DNA of 64,000 nucleotides from Diplosphaera chodatii. Its lineage: Eukaryota; Chlorophyta; Trebouxiophyceae; Prasiolales; Stichococcaceae. Position 1 is the stretch's first letter; each line of letters opens with the position of its first letter. Of this stretch, positions 36,701-47,751 are shown in pieces. The stretch is from contig JAALGY010000037.1 in NCBI GenBank assembly GCA_032358165.1, forward strand, positions 1,079,001 through 1,143,000. The letters run 5' to 3'. The notes beneath the pieces were generated by a model, which made no database searches, was not told the origin of the DNA, and worked only from the letters and a program-made list of their open reading frames with translations. The translations under genes and the position numbers were made by a program.

Positions 36701-37842
36701 AACCAGGACAAGATAGGTCTGGCCAGCAAGCACACGGCAGGACAGCACTGCAGTACAGCGTGCAGAAGCTCACTCAAACAGCTGCGCTGTGTGGATGAAC
36801 TGCCCGAGCATGGTCGGGTACCGCGGCAGCTCCGAGAAAACGGGCGCCTGCTCACAGCACAGCCACCGATAATGGCACCCACAGCCACTCCAGTTGCCAG
36901 AGTCCAGCAGAGGAAGCACGGGTGCGAGCTTCGACATCTTGTAGCTGCAGTCGATCACCGAATGCTCATCTTGTAGCTGCACTTGATCCCGAATGCTCAC
37001 CTGGGTCGTCAGCCCAGTGGGGCTCCAGAACCCGGAGGGAGTCCACCGTGTGAAGGGGTTGGGGATGCCCAGCTCCCTGACCAGCGCGAAGATGTTGTGA
37101 TACTGCACGCGGCAACGCTGGCGTCGCATGCGGCAATACTGGCGTTGCAGTGCAGTTCCCAGCAGCAGTATGTGCCAGTGCGCATCTACATGCCATCATG
37201 GAGCGCACCTGATACCAGAAGCCTTTGACACCTGTGCAGCACAGAATTGTGTCAGACCCCTGTTGCCGTGTTCGTCCAAGTATGTGCTGACGGCCCGATT
37301 GTGTTGGCCCATGTTGTGACGCAGGTCCGGCTTGTATCCTGCAGGACGACTGCAATAGTCCCACCTGCTTCGACCGCCCGGCCCTGCGGTGTCCTCCATC
37401 CTGACGACAGGCCGCCAGGGTTCGGTGACGCGTCCAGCAGCGTCACTGCATAGCCCTGCTGCGACAGGTGCTTTGCGGCACCGAAGCCTGCGTGGTGCAG
37501 CGTGGAGTGACCTTCGAGCGATGTGCGCTTATGACATACATGATGCCATCGGCAGATGCTGATACGCAACAGGCATGAGCATGTGACCCATACGTACCAC
37601 TTGAAACGATTCGCACCTGCCCATCCAGCGCCGACTATTAAGACCTTCTTCTTGTCGCTGTGCCCGCTGCCGAACTGCCCATTGCTGGCGAGCCCCGCCA
37701 CTCTGCGTTCTGATGACACCTCTCTGATCGCCACCGTCTGGATGCGCAAGCGAACACGCCTGCCTCGGAAAGCTCTACACCTCTGCAGTCGCTGAGACGT
37801 AAACGCCAGATTAGGATTCCGGGTCGACGTGGCTAACCGCAT
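33743..37842 (-). CDS. FAD-dependent oxidoreductase of the phytoene/zeta-carotene desaturase-like (amine oxidase) family, probably plastid
   Basis: The first exon starts at 37842 (MRLATSTRNPNLAFTSQRLQ; an in-frame ATG at 37926 is an alternative). It has a basic, Ser/Arg-rich leader fitting a transit peptide, then the dinucleotide-binding strand KKVLIVGAGWAG. The next exon gives AAKHLSQQGYAVTLLDASPN with PGGLSSGW. Later exons give VKGFWYQ, then YHNIFALVRELGIPNPF (about 37110), and RLPVADRLTMVPLLGALLDY with the ARELFRQYG segment (about 36500). Also present are FDVCWCRGSVAETIFQPLIA (35980), LKGLDVIATRLWFDKRIPMR (35350-35010), DEYRDAPGSVVASDFYHANT (34670), NLFMAGDWI (34190-34060) with GLDHGANGLSQERAYVTG (C-terminal FAD-binding motif) and a final SPFLF-stop at 33743-33745. 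The fold and the G-D-W-I..G..GA..SG-like ending match plant carotenoid-desaturase-related enzymes. The substrate cannot be assigned, and it is not clearly the canonical PDS, ZDS or CRTISO. Confidence 0.86.
36935..36997. repeat. Tandem pair of ~32-bp repeats in the desaturase-like gene
   Basis: Two head-to-tail copies (36935-36966 and 36967-36997), both beginning CATCTTGTAGCTGCA and ending GAATGCT, differ at a few positions. They lie at and just inside the intron donor after the exon ending SPTGLTTQ, so the donor context GAGCATTCGG is present twice but only one copy keeps a GT. Confidence 0.75.
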
Positions 37843-37926
37843 GCTGGGATCTATCAGAACCAACCCAAGTGATGTGGTGCACACGCTACTCTGTGTGGCT
37901 GCCAGCGTGCTCAGAATGGGATGCAT

Positions 37927-38809
37927 TGTTGCCACCACTTCGCAAGATCGCACTATCGATTGGTCAGCCTTGTCTGGAGCAACATCGTGCATGCACGTGC
38001 GATTGCATCTCCTCATGCACGTGCTTCTCTTTCACTTGTGAGATCAAACTGCCGCTTACTGAGCAAAGTAAAATGTTCTGCACACTGTCGAACTGTCGCA
38101 GCAAGTCACGGCACGTGACGAGACAGTTGTTTCCTGACGCTCCTCTCCTGCTGCATATGCATTAGTTATTCACCACGGCGACATGAAATGTTGTGTTGCT
38201 ATGGCTTTCAGAGCAAACACATATGCACAACCACCGCTCTGTTGCAGTGTATTGTAAGCGACGACCGTGTGGTCCGTGCAGGCTGCGCATAGTCATCTGT
38301 GTTCGCGTCCGGTTTGGCGCAGCATGTGGACGGATAGAGAACCACCAACCTGAGCAAAGTCACAGGCCGGAACAAGACAGTCATGGTTGGGTCATGGACT
38401 TCACCTCACACGTAGCTCGTGGTGCACAGCAACCAGCATGGCGACAACAAGGAATGCGGCTGGCGGAGATCGTTGGGGTGGTGCAGCAACAAGTTGCTGC
38501 TCGATGGCCTCCCGATTCAGAAACTGACGTGATCTTCTTCTACTGTTTCAACGGCAGGCACGACCGTGCACCCATAACAACTCTTTCGTGAGTCGTTTGA
38601 ATCTGTCACTGAGACCTTTGACTCCAAATGTTAGCAGCACTGCATAGCTCAACCCCATTCATGCCATGGACTTGGTCATAGTCCTATATCTCAAGGCTCG
38701 CGAGCCGTGTGCATGCATATAGCGCTGTTGGGATGCCAACCGTGCTTTCTCTCTGATAGCATCGGGTTGTGACATCCAATTTGCATGCCTCGTAGGCATG
38801 ACACCATGT
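37927..38809. other. Region between the desaturase-like gene and the F-box/LRR gene; no gene recognised
   Basis: An open frame of 132 codons on the plus strand (38193-38591) and several shorter ones show no recognisable domain, no exon-like codon pattern and a lower GC content than neighbouring exons. It should contain the upstream region of the desaturase-like gene and the 3' UTR of the F-box gene. Confidence 0.4.
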
Positions 38810-39908
38810 GAGCTAGCCCACGGATATCATAGAAAGTTTTGGCATGCCTGCATCAGTAGGCTTTGGCAGCAAGCATCCAAATCAACCGCAAGAGCATTGC
38901 TGTACCTGCAGGCTTGGCAACGCTACAAACAGGCCATTTAATACGCTGGTCGTCATTGGCGGGCCAACTCCCACCATGTGCAGCTTCGTGAGCCCACTGA
39001 GCAGCTTGACATCGTACTGCACAGAGGTACGTATTTCAAAACTGGACCACCTCATTAGTTAGGGATGGCCTTGCCTGGCGTGGCTGCATGCAAGCACATT
39101 TGTGGGTGACGTGTGCAGGCCAGCCAAGACAGGGTGTATGCACCCACCAGGGTATCGCATGCAACCCCTGGGCGTGCAAACCATCGATCAGCGGTAGATC
39201 CAGCTCCACAAGCGCAGGCACTGTTGCAAAAAGAAGGAGCAGCTCTCGGAAAACTGCTTGGAGGCGGTCATCGTGTGCATCGTCAGCGTCATTGTCACCA
39301 TCGTCTCCTGGCAGGGGCAGTGTCCCCTGCAACCACGAGGACCAGAACCGAATGCCCTACCATTAGTACATCTGTCCGTGCAGTCTCACATATATGCAGT
39401 TGCAGCCGAGCAAACCCCCGATTCCCCTGCATGAGAACAACCTTTATCTGCAGCAAGCATACGGCACGGCAGCGTGATGTAAGCCAGTGCAAGGTGTTCA
39501 CGCCGACGCTGCTGTCATGCTGCGAGCTCAGGCGCGTGTCATCAGCTGTGTAATTGGGCACTCCACGACCACCCACATGTCGGAGCTGCGCAGCAGCTGG
39601 TAACAGGCCCTGCACACCTCCGCCTGCTCTGAGCCTGGTGCAGCAGCAGCAGGCGAAGCTGACAAAGTGAGACAAGCATCAGGCCGGAGGCTTATTGAGC
39701 GCGTGCGATGTTGATTATGTGGAGGAAGGGCTGAAGTGCAGAGGCATGTTACCAAGCTCTGACCCTGGGATCAGCAGCAGCACGCGGCGAAGCAGATTGT
39801 CGCCCAGCTGCTGGATGCCGGCAGCCGGTTCTACTGCAATACTCTCGACGGAGCCTGTTGGCTTTGCACATTTGGGTCGCCCCACGAAAATCACAGCAGA
39901 AAGCTCGG
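38810..39908 (-). CDS. Probable F-box/leucine-rich-repeat protein (gene model approximate)
   Basis: An exon near 39895-39760 encodes AAGIQQLGDNLLRRVLLLIP then GSEL, followed by a GTAACA donor. The next exon (about 39640-39545) encodes AEVCRACYQLLRSSDMWVVV. Joined, these read as an F-box helix pair (L..LL..V...IP..(E)L....VCR.W..L..S..MW). Downstream pieces are leucine-repeat-like: LFATVPALVELDLPLIDGL (about 39210) and VKLLSGLTKLHMVGVGPPMT followed by LNGLFVALPSLQ (about 39010-38905), with a GTACAG donor. F-box/LRR proteins are substrate receptors of SCF ubiquitin ligases. No convincing start codon was found: the frame upstream of the F-box is closed by a TGA near 39915, so a further 5' exon is likely. 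The C-terminus near 38.82 kb is also uncertain. Confidence 0.5.
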
Positions 39909-40749
39909 GTGTTCGACCCCTTCACCGTTTGGACTCATCAGCAGTAGGTGCTACCGCTGTCACTGCAGCGCCACAGAGCAATTCAGGGTGCTGCAGGTGC
40001 GTATGTGGGTGGGGCAGCCCTGCTTACTGACAGTGTGATGGCTCCCAGCAGCTTCGTAGCGATACTTGCATCACGTATCGATCATCATCATAAAAGTTGA
40101 TTTGGCATGCTTGGGCCTGGCCATGCTGACTCGCCAAGCTCAAACTTGGCACGTGCGAGACTGCAAAGTCTGAAAACTGCATGGTCGTCGGCCGGCATTA
40201 CAGTCTCATCCACTTGCAGCAATCGCATCGACACCAGCCTTGGCAACTTGCCAGTAAAGCCGCTAGTCGCGGCTGAACATACGAGCAGGCCATGCTGATC
40301 CAGGCGTGAGTGCCAGCTGCTCCTCAATACTTGCATCGCTTGCGTTTGCGCAGAGCGTTTCGTGATCTGTAGATAGGTGATAGCCTACCTGTTGAGTCGG
40401 CTCTCGCGCCGTTTTATGCAAACGGCCTCCAAGGACACGCAATACTGCCGCTGCACCACCGCTGCGTGCTGCCGTGCGACAAGCCGTAAAGGCTGTGCGC
40501 GGAAAACATAGAGGCGAGTGCGGCAGCCAAGATGACGCAGCCACCAGCGGAAGCCGGCTTGCTGACGTCTCGGTGGGTTTTTAGATTGCGAGTGCGACAC
40601 ATGTACGTGATGACTGGTGCCGTGGCGTCACATGCATCGACAGGCTCCAGGACGTGCGGCTGCCTAACCGTCTGACGGCTGTAGCACCCTCCCGGCTCGC
40701 AGTGTCAAGCGGCGGCGCATAGCGCAGGACAGCCTGCTGCCACGCGGAG
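39909..40749. other. Region between F-box/LRR gene and ADA2; one LRR-like fragment on the minus strand
   Basis: On the minus strand, 40298-40088 reads LDQHGLLVCSAATSGFTGKL then PRLVSMRLLQVDETV and CSLARAKFELGES, which has the leucine spacing of a repeat protein and ends in a stop. It could be the last exon of another small gene, a remnant of an F-box/LRR paralogue, or chance. Nothing else is recognised. Confidence 0.3.
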
Positions 40750-43700
40750 ATGGCGCCAAGCGGTGCGGATTTGCACATCCCCTGTTTAGTGGTTTGTTCA
40801 GGGGCGGCTGTCACGTTACGCATGCGGCCTGCAACGACAGTGTCAGATGCCTGCACCACTTCGCAGCACTCCGAGTGGTCCTCAAGTCCAAGTAAGGCTG
40901 GCGCTCTGCGCTGTTGTGCTTGTGTCTCGGCATTGTTCGCACGCTTGCCCATTTCTGGTGTCAGATCCGCAATCCTGCGTCACTGCAGGGCGCTGTACCA
41001 CTGCAACTACTGCCAGCGCGACATCAGCGCGGGCGTGCGCATCAAGTGCGCCGTGTGCCGCGACTTTGACCTGTGCCTCGGCTGCTTCGCCGCGGGTACG
41101 CCCTGCTGCCCTGATCACCAACTGATGCCAGCTTGCGGCATCCCGGGTTGCGATCATACTCTCAACAGATGTGAAATCATACTCTCAACAGACTCTCAAC
41201 AGACTCAGATGTGAAATCATACTCTCAACAGACTCTCAACAGATGTGACAGTTGAGAGTCACATCATCTCATGAGATGTGAGATGATCATGATACATGGA
41301 GTGCGATGGATTCGGCTGCCATGGCTTAGGCTGCAGGGACGTGAAGTGCCAGCTGAGCAGCTCTGGCGACAGCGCAGCCTGCTGCATACAGCATGCAGCG
41401 CTTTGTGCAAACATCCCAAGCAGGGGCACCAAGCGATGTGCTGTGTGCTGTTGCAGGGGCGGAGGTGACGCCGCACAGGGCGCACCACGCCTACCGCGTG
41501 GTCGAGGAGATGTCCTTCCCGCTGAACCACCCCGACTGGGGGGTGAGCCTTTTCATCATGAGCCCTCCGTCAGCCACCTGCTCATTCCAGCAGGGTCACT
41601 TCAGTGCATGCCCGCTTGATAGCGAAAGCATGAGCCGCTGGTCTTTTCAGCGTGCAATTCTCAAGAGCGAGCAGCTGGCAGGGGCAAGCGGACACGCGTG
41701 CATATAGGTGGCCTGTACTGCTCGGAAGCAGCTTTGTTCAGGAGCGCTTGCTGACAGCGCAGGCCGACGAGGAGCTGCTGCTGCTGGAGGCGCTGGACAT
41801 GTACGGCCTGGGCAACTGGGGCGCGGTGGGGGAGCACGTGAACCGGGGGGCGGCGGAGTGCGCGGCGCACTACGAGCGCACCTACCTCCAGTCCCCCGCC
41901 TTCCCGGAGCCCACGCCCGCCCCGGAGATGGCCGGGGTGAAGGTTTAAGAATCAGCGCACGCTGCCCTCGTCGAGCATGCCCCTTCCAGGGTCCACAAAC
42001 CTGGGCGGATCCCCACCTGCATCATGTCATGTGGAAACCCTCTGGTCGACCAGCTCACAAAGCTGCCTCGCAACTGCTGCAGATTGATCCGGCGGCGTGG
42101 ATCAGGGAGCGGCAGCACCCAAGGCAGGAGCCCGGCCAGCCAAAGGCGGAGAGTGGCGCAGCGGGCGCCGACGGTGTAGCTGCTGAGGCCGAGGGTGCCG
42201 CAGCACCGCAGCAGGCGTCAGCAGCCGCAGCGCAGGGCGGCACTGGCGGGCCGCCGGCAGGCGTCTTACCAGCACAGGGTGGGGCGAGCGGCGTTGAAGT
42301 CGTGAAGGTCGAGCCGCCCGCACAGCCCAAGGCGGAGCCGCCAGAACCTAGACATGCAGCAGACGCCGCCGGTACAGCCCCTGACGGCGCCTCAGCTCCC
42401 AGCAGATCTGGGGGTGCTGAGAGTGACGTGGGTGCGGCAGCGGGCCTGGATGCAGGCGCTATCCAGCGGGAGGCAGTCAAGCACGAGGGCGACAGCAGGC
42501 CGCAGGTGCATGCCACATGCAACTGTACAACTGCACTGCACTTCCACCGAACTGTAACCAGGAGCATGATATGAGCACGCAGCAACATAAGTCGTCTCTG
42601 CTGTTACTCGGATCGCACTCAGACCAACAGCATCTACTCCTTTGAAGCTGCAGGCTGGCGGCTCTAAGGACACCCGCGCTCCCACAGCCACTGCCCCGCA
42701 CGGTGCCAACACGCCGGCGCAGGCGGCGGCGGTGCTCGCCAAGCTGGAAGGCGCTGTAGCAGCTGCAGGTGTGCAGTCACAATGTTGCATCCCACTTCAG
42801 CGCATCCCGCTGTACCCGAACATCGAATGTTTGAGGCACTCATCCGGTCTTGCCACACTGGCTGCCGGTGTACATGGGTAGCTAGCAGCGCAAGCCAGCA
42901 TGTAGGGGCCTGGTGGCCACAGCACCTGGCAGATGTCGTTGGCAGTGCTCGACTCACCTGCTGCATCCCCACTTTCTGCCGTTCGACAGACTGGTCTTCC
43001 TTGTCATAGGGGCTCCTGAGGGTGCAGAGCCTGAGGGCAAGACTGCGGCGCCTGCTGCCACGGCTGCACCGCCCGCAAACGCTGTGGCAGAAGCACCTGA
43101 TGCACCAGCGGCAGACCCAGCAGCGGCGGCGGCGCCGGAGGCGGCACCAGATCAGGACGGAGCGCAGGCAGCGCCGCCGCCTGCCACCGAAGCCACAACC
43201 CCAGGTACAACCTCAGACACCGTGTAGTCGGATCAGACATCAGACAGTGGACATGGCGCTGCAGGTTGCGTCATCGCATCCAATTGCTGACCCTTGCAGA
43301 GGCTGTGACGCTTTGCCACGCCAGCGCACAGAGGTCATTGCATTTAGTCGGTTTGCACAGACAACATCCTGCCCTCCTGCAATCTGCAGAGACGCCAGAT
43401 GCCCGGGCGTCCAAACGCCGCCGCGTGGAAGGAGCGGAAGGCGCCGGCGCTGCAGCCAGTGATGGGCCCATTGGTGGTTCTCCGCCCCGCACGCCTGTCC
43501 CAGGTGCAATGTCGGCAATGTCGTATTACAGCTGATCGTGTACATCGCAAACATGGCGGGAAACTCGGACGAAACGAATGCGATTGAAGTTGAAGCCCTG
43601 CAGGGCATGCCCAGTGCTCCCGTGGTCTGTTCTGCGGCTGCTAACTCAGGTGCAGTGGTGTTGGGTCCCTCGAAGTGAAGTTGTGCCAGTGCCGCACTGC

Positions 43701-46700
43701 AACACTTGCTCCGCATGAGGCCAGCTTCCCCTGCTGCAGGTGCCAAGACGGCGGGGTCGGCGGGCGCCAAGGCCAAGGCGAAGGAGGATGCCGCAGGCTC
43801 CGTCGGCAGGAAGCAGGAGGGCGGGCGGAGGCCGGAAGGAGCGGCGGCGGGCGGCGGCAGCCCCAAGCCGGCGCACGCCGAGCTGGGCGGCCTGCGCATG
43901 GGCGGCGGCGGCGGCAGCGGCGGCAAAGGTCTGTGCAAGAGGCCTTGTGCTGCTCAGCCGCCACCTGCATGCGCTGGCGGCCTTTTGCACGCAGCGCTGG
44001 TCGGGCGCATGCTGAGCTGCGGCGGTACAGCAGCAGCAGCAGCATGCTGCCGCGCGGCTTTGCAGCCGCAGATATGCATGGACAGCAGGCAACCATCCAG
44101 ACGGCTCGCACGTGCCTGCACGAAGAGTAAAGCCGTGGAGGCACCAGAATGGCAGCCCAGCCATAGCACCAGGCCAGCGAGGCACAGCATATGTCATGTC
44201 AGCGCACTGCACTCCTCTGGTTGACGGATGGCAGCTGCTAATGTGGGACTGTCCATGTAACAGGGTGGGCTGCCGACGGCGCGCCAGGTGGCGCCAATGC
44301 GACCCCCTCAGAGCGCCAGGGCACACAGGGCGGCGGCATGGCCAAAGCCAAGGTGGGATGGATGCCCCTAGAAGCAACCTGTGCTGGTTCATGGTGGACT
44401 TGCATGCCAGGGGTCCACGCGTGCCTACCGCTTGCCGCGCATCAAGCGCCTGCCTGGGACTGCTTTATTCTTCAAGTGGTCTGCGCCCTGCCATACATGA
44501 GTTTAGAGCACGGAGCAGCACAGCGCTCGAGGCCGGCCACATGCTGACGCAGCAGCCGTGCGCGGTGCCGCAGGCCAGCGTCCTGCCGGACCTGACGGGC
44601 TTCCACGCCAAGCGCCTGGAGTTCGAGCCGGAGTACGACGCCGAGGCCGAGGCGCTGCTGGCAGACCTCGAGTTCAGGTGCGGACGTCGTTCAGCGATGG
44701 CCGTGGTGGTCAGGAAACACGAGTATGCTGCGTCAAGTCGACCGAGCCAGCTCAGTCTGCTATACAGCGGTCCCTGTGAGGTGTGTATCGTGAGAGACTC
44801 GCCCACATTCATTGAATTACTCCGGGAACGAGGAGGGCACCCCCGGCCCTTGGCTGCAGGGAGGCGGACACCGCGGCGGAGGTGGCGGCCAAGCTCACGC
44901 TGATCGCCATCTACAACGAGCGGCTGTCGGAGCGGGCGCGGCGGCGCGAGTTCATCCAGCGCCACGGCCTCCTGGACGTCAAGCCCCAGCAGGTGCCCTG
45001 TGGCCACCTGGCACAGCGGGATGCAGGAAGTGGAGGTGTGAAGTGTTGGGCGGGAGGGGCCAGTAGGCTCATTGCTGACCTCTGGGAGCTCTGTGTGCCA
45101 TTGCGTGCAAGCAAATCATCTGCCCAGTTTCCCCGGCAAGAAGAGTGGCCTTGATGCAATGCGACTTGACGAATCTGCTGTACAGCTTGGTGCTGCAGAC
45201 TTGTTGTGCCGATTGTTGTCCAACGCCACTCATCAGCACGGTAGGACAACAAGTGAACAGAAATCATAGCAGTTTGTTGAGGCGCTGCCCGTGTCTGCCC
45301 GCTGGTCGCCAGCTCTCATCTGCAAGCCAATGGTGGTGTGTGCAACACAGGCGGCCCAGGGGTGCTGACTGTCACAACATGAGAAGTGCATACATATGTC
45401 AGACACCTGCCTGCTATGCAGTCATGCATGCTGAAAGCTGGAGCCGCTATACAGTCACGAATGCTGAAGGCTAGAATTGGTGTCATAGAATGGGTGCAGG
45501 CGGCGGAGCGGCGGCGGACGGCGGTGGACAAGGAGTTGCACGTCTGACCGTATCCAGTCAACGTCGCAGATCATCAATGTAATACCCTACAAATACATAG
45601 GCGGCGGAGCGGCGGTGGACGGCGGTGGAGAAGGAGGTGCATGCGAAGGTCCGCGCCTTCGCCCGCTACATGGAGCCGGGCGCCCACAACGCGCTCGCCG
45701 ACGGGCTGGTGTTGGAGCAGCGCCTGCGCGGCCGCATCCACGTGAGCGCTTTTCACGATGTTCAACCTTGGCTGTGCCGCCTCAGCACGCCACACGGCCG
45801 GCTGCAGCCGTGCACCGATTGCCGTGCCGCCCCGTCGCTGAGGAGCGCCCGCAGCTGTGTGCAGCCAATGCATATTCTTCGGGTCGCCGTGGCCAGATCA
45901 GGCTTGCAGGTGTCGCTGAGGCAGCACCTGCACAGTTGCCTCTGCCTCTGCTGCCCGAACCCCTTACTGAGCGACAGCAGGATGCGCTGTTCTGGGGCCC
46001 GTACAAGCTTTGCAGGCTGCAGCAAAGCGCGAGCACATCCCCTGGGGTACCGATCGCCTCCCCGATGCTGTAACAGTAGCCACAGGCACCACTCCAACCC
46101 TGCTTGGCCGTCATCAATGGTTATAGCGTTTCGCCCCAGGAGCTGAAGGAGCTGCGGCTGGCGGGGGTGCGCACCTTTGCGGACGCCGAGCAGCACGAGG
46201 CGGAGCAGCGGCGGGGCGGCGCGGGGGTGGCCGCCGCCGCCCGCCCGGTCACCAGCGACCAGGTGCTCCTTTTTAAACGGGTGTGTATATCAGGCAGCCT
46301 GGTGCACTTCCGTCTGCATGCAAGCAGTGCACAGAGCTGAGCAGCTGGGCTGCATTCACACCATATACCCTGATGGAAGGCGTGGCCGTTAGAGATCTTG
46401 CCAATCAGTTATCAATCAGGGCAGCCATGACACATCGTTGCATGGCTCCAGCAGCTGAAGCGCCTGCTGCCTATGTATATGCAGCAGCTGCGGCCGTGGG
46501 CGGCGCCGCCCAATGCGCCGCTGCCGGCGGGGGCGGCGTCCCCCGCGTTCGCGCCCCCCGGCGGCCCCCCTGCAGCGGACTCCCGCAGCCTGGCGGCCTC
46601 GCTGGCGGCGGGGCGCGGCCGCCGCGGCGTGCAGCTGGACATCACCAACCTGCCCGGGCTGGAGGCGCTCACCGCCAAGGTGGGGTGCCCCAAAATTCGA

Positions 46701-47751
46701 CAGCACCCTTGACCCGTACTCAGGGTGACACTTGATCGCCTCCCGGCAAGTACACCAGGTCAAAACCCTGCATTGGCTGTGACATGTCTGGCGGCCCGAG
46801 GGCAGCGATCTTTGCAGCAGGTTGCACAGCCGGCAAAGGGTCCAGGCATCCGTGCGTGGCGCTGGTCTGCCCCGGTGGTACCCATCATTTCACGCCGTGG
46901 CAGGCACCATACTAGCAGGGCTAACATGTGGGCCCGGCACACTTGGCAACTGTAACACTCCCTACTTCCAACTTCCAGGAGCGGGAGCTGGCGGCGGGGT
47001 CGCGCCTGCTGCCGCCGCAGGTCCTCAACATGACGGCCGGGCTGCTGCGGGAGGCCGGCCGCCGCGGCCACGTGTCCAAAGCAGAGGTGCGGGCGTGATG
47101 CTTTACTCACACAGGCATGTGAACGTGGGTCCTTAGTCCGCACCAAGGGATGCGAGAGCCCTGGTCAGGTGCGCCTCACACATGCAAGTCCCTAGGATGC
47201 GCCAGGATGCACGCATGCACACTGCACTTTACGGCGTTCTCTGGCTGTGGCTGAAGCACAACCTGCTGTACTGTGCTGCAGCAGCGATGCTCCCCGCTGC
47301 TATCACAGCGACCAGCGGTGAGCTTCAGTCAGCCAGCCAGCCAGCCAGACTCGGCCTGAAGGGACAATCCATAATGTCAAACCACGCACCTGCACCTGCA
47401 GGCGCGCCCCTTCTTCCGGCTGGAGGGGGCGCGAACGCTGCGCCTGCTGGACGTGCTTGCCAACGCGGGGTGGCTGCAGACCGCGCCGCCGCCCACGCCA
47501 GAGTCGCCGCCAGGTGGGTCCCGCCTGCTGATGGACTGCTCACGGCGGTGACTGAGCCGTTTGGTTGCAAGCGCATGGTGCTGCCCACCACTTTTGTCTT
47601 CAAACAGGCATGGGAGGAGCACGCCTGACTGCCGCACCTAGCTGATTGCGGGTCGTGATGCTGCCCAGGTCCCATGAGCCCGGTGGCCGGCGGCAGTGCA
47701 GGGGCTCAGCAGCCGGCGCCTGCCGCTGAGACGCCGCCAGCAGGCGCATGA
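40750..47751 (+). CDS. ADA2: ADA2 transcriptional adaptor (ZZ zinc finger, SANT/Myb, ADA2 central domain, SWIRM)
   Basis: ADA2 links the GCN5 acetyltransferase to SAGA/ADA complexes in the nucleus. The ZZ finger starts at about 40990: LYHCNYCQRDISAGVRIKCA then VCRDFDLCLGCFAAG. Its His pair lies in the next exon (VTPHRAHHAYRVVEEMSFPL, about 41460). The SANT domain follows: ADEELLLLEALDMYGLGNWG then AVGEHVNRGAAECAAHY (41760-41885). Exons from 42.07 to 44.35 kb encode an Ala/Pro/Glu-rich insert. The ADA2 core resumes with LPDLTGFHAKRLEFEPEYDA (44584) and then EAEALLADLEF. LTLIAIYNERLSERARRREF (44893), RRWTAVEKEVHAKVRAFARY (45612) and ELKELRLAGVRTFADAEQHE (46140) follow. The C-terminal SWIRM domain is ERELAAGSRLLPPQVLNMTA (46979), then ARPFFRLEGARTLRLLDVLA (47404) and NAGWL. 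Splicing at 47513 to an exon at 47672 gives a stop at 47749-47751; reading through stops at 47549. The start at 40750 is open to the ZZ finger but unproven. Confidence 0.92.
41155..41290. repeat. ACTCTCAACAG minisatellite with hairpin-forming edge in an ADA2 intron
   Basis: Five copies of CTCTCAACAG interleaved with ATGTGAAATCAT spacers, followed by a sequence that folds back: CTCTCAAC pairs with GTTGAGAG (about 41231-41258), and ATCATCTCA pairs with TGAGATGAT (about 41263-41288). It lies inside the intron between the two ZZ-finger exons. Confidence 0.85.
45494..45645. repeat. Duplicated start of an ADA2 exon
   Basis: The segment beginning GCGGCGGAGCGGCGG occurs at about 45497-45542 and again at about 45601-45646, some 90% identical over about 46 bases. 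Each copy follows an AG. Only the second copy runs on into the conserved ADA2 coding exon; the first hits a TGA shortly after. Confidence 0.8.

Noticed and set aside
38193..38591. 132-codon plus-strand frame
   Set aside because: No recognisable domain; lies in lower-GC intergenic sequence.
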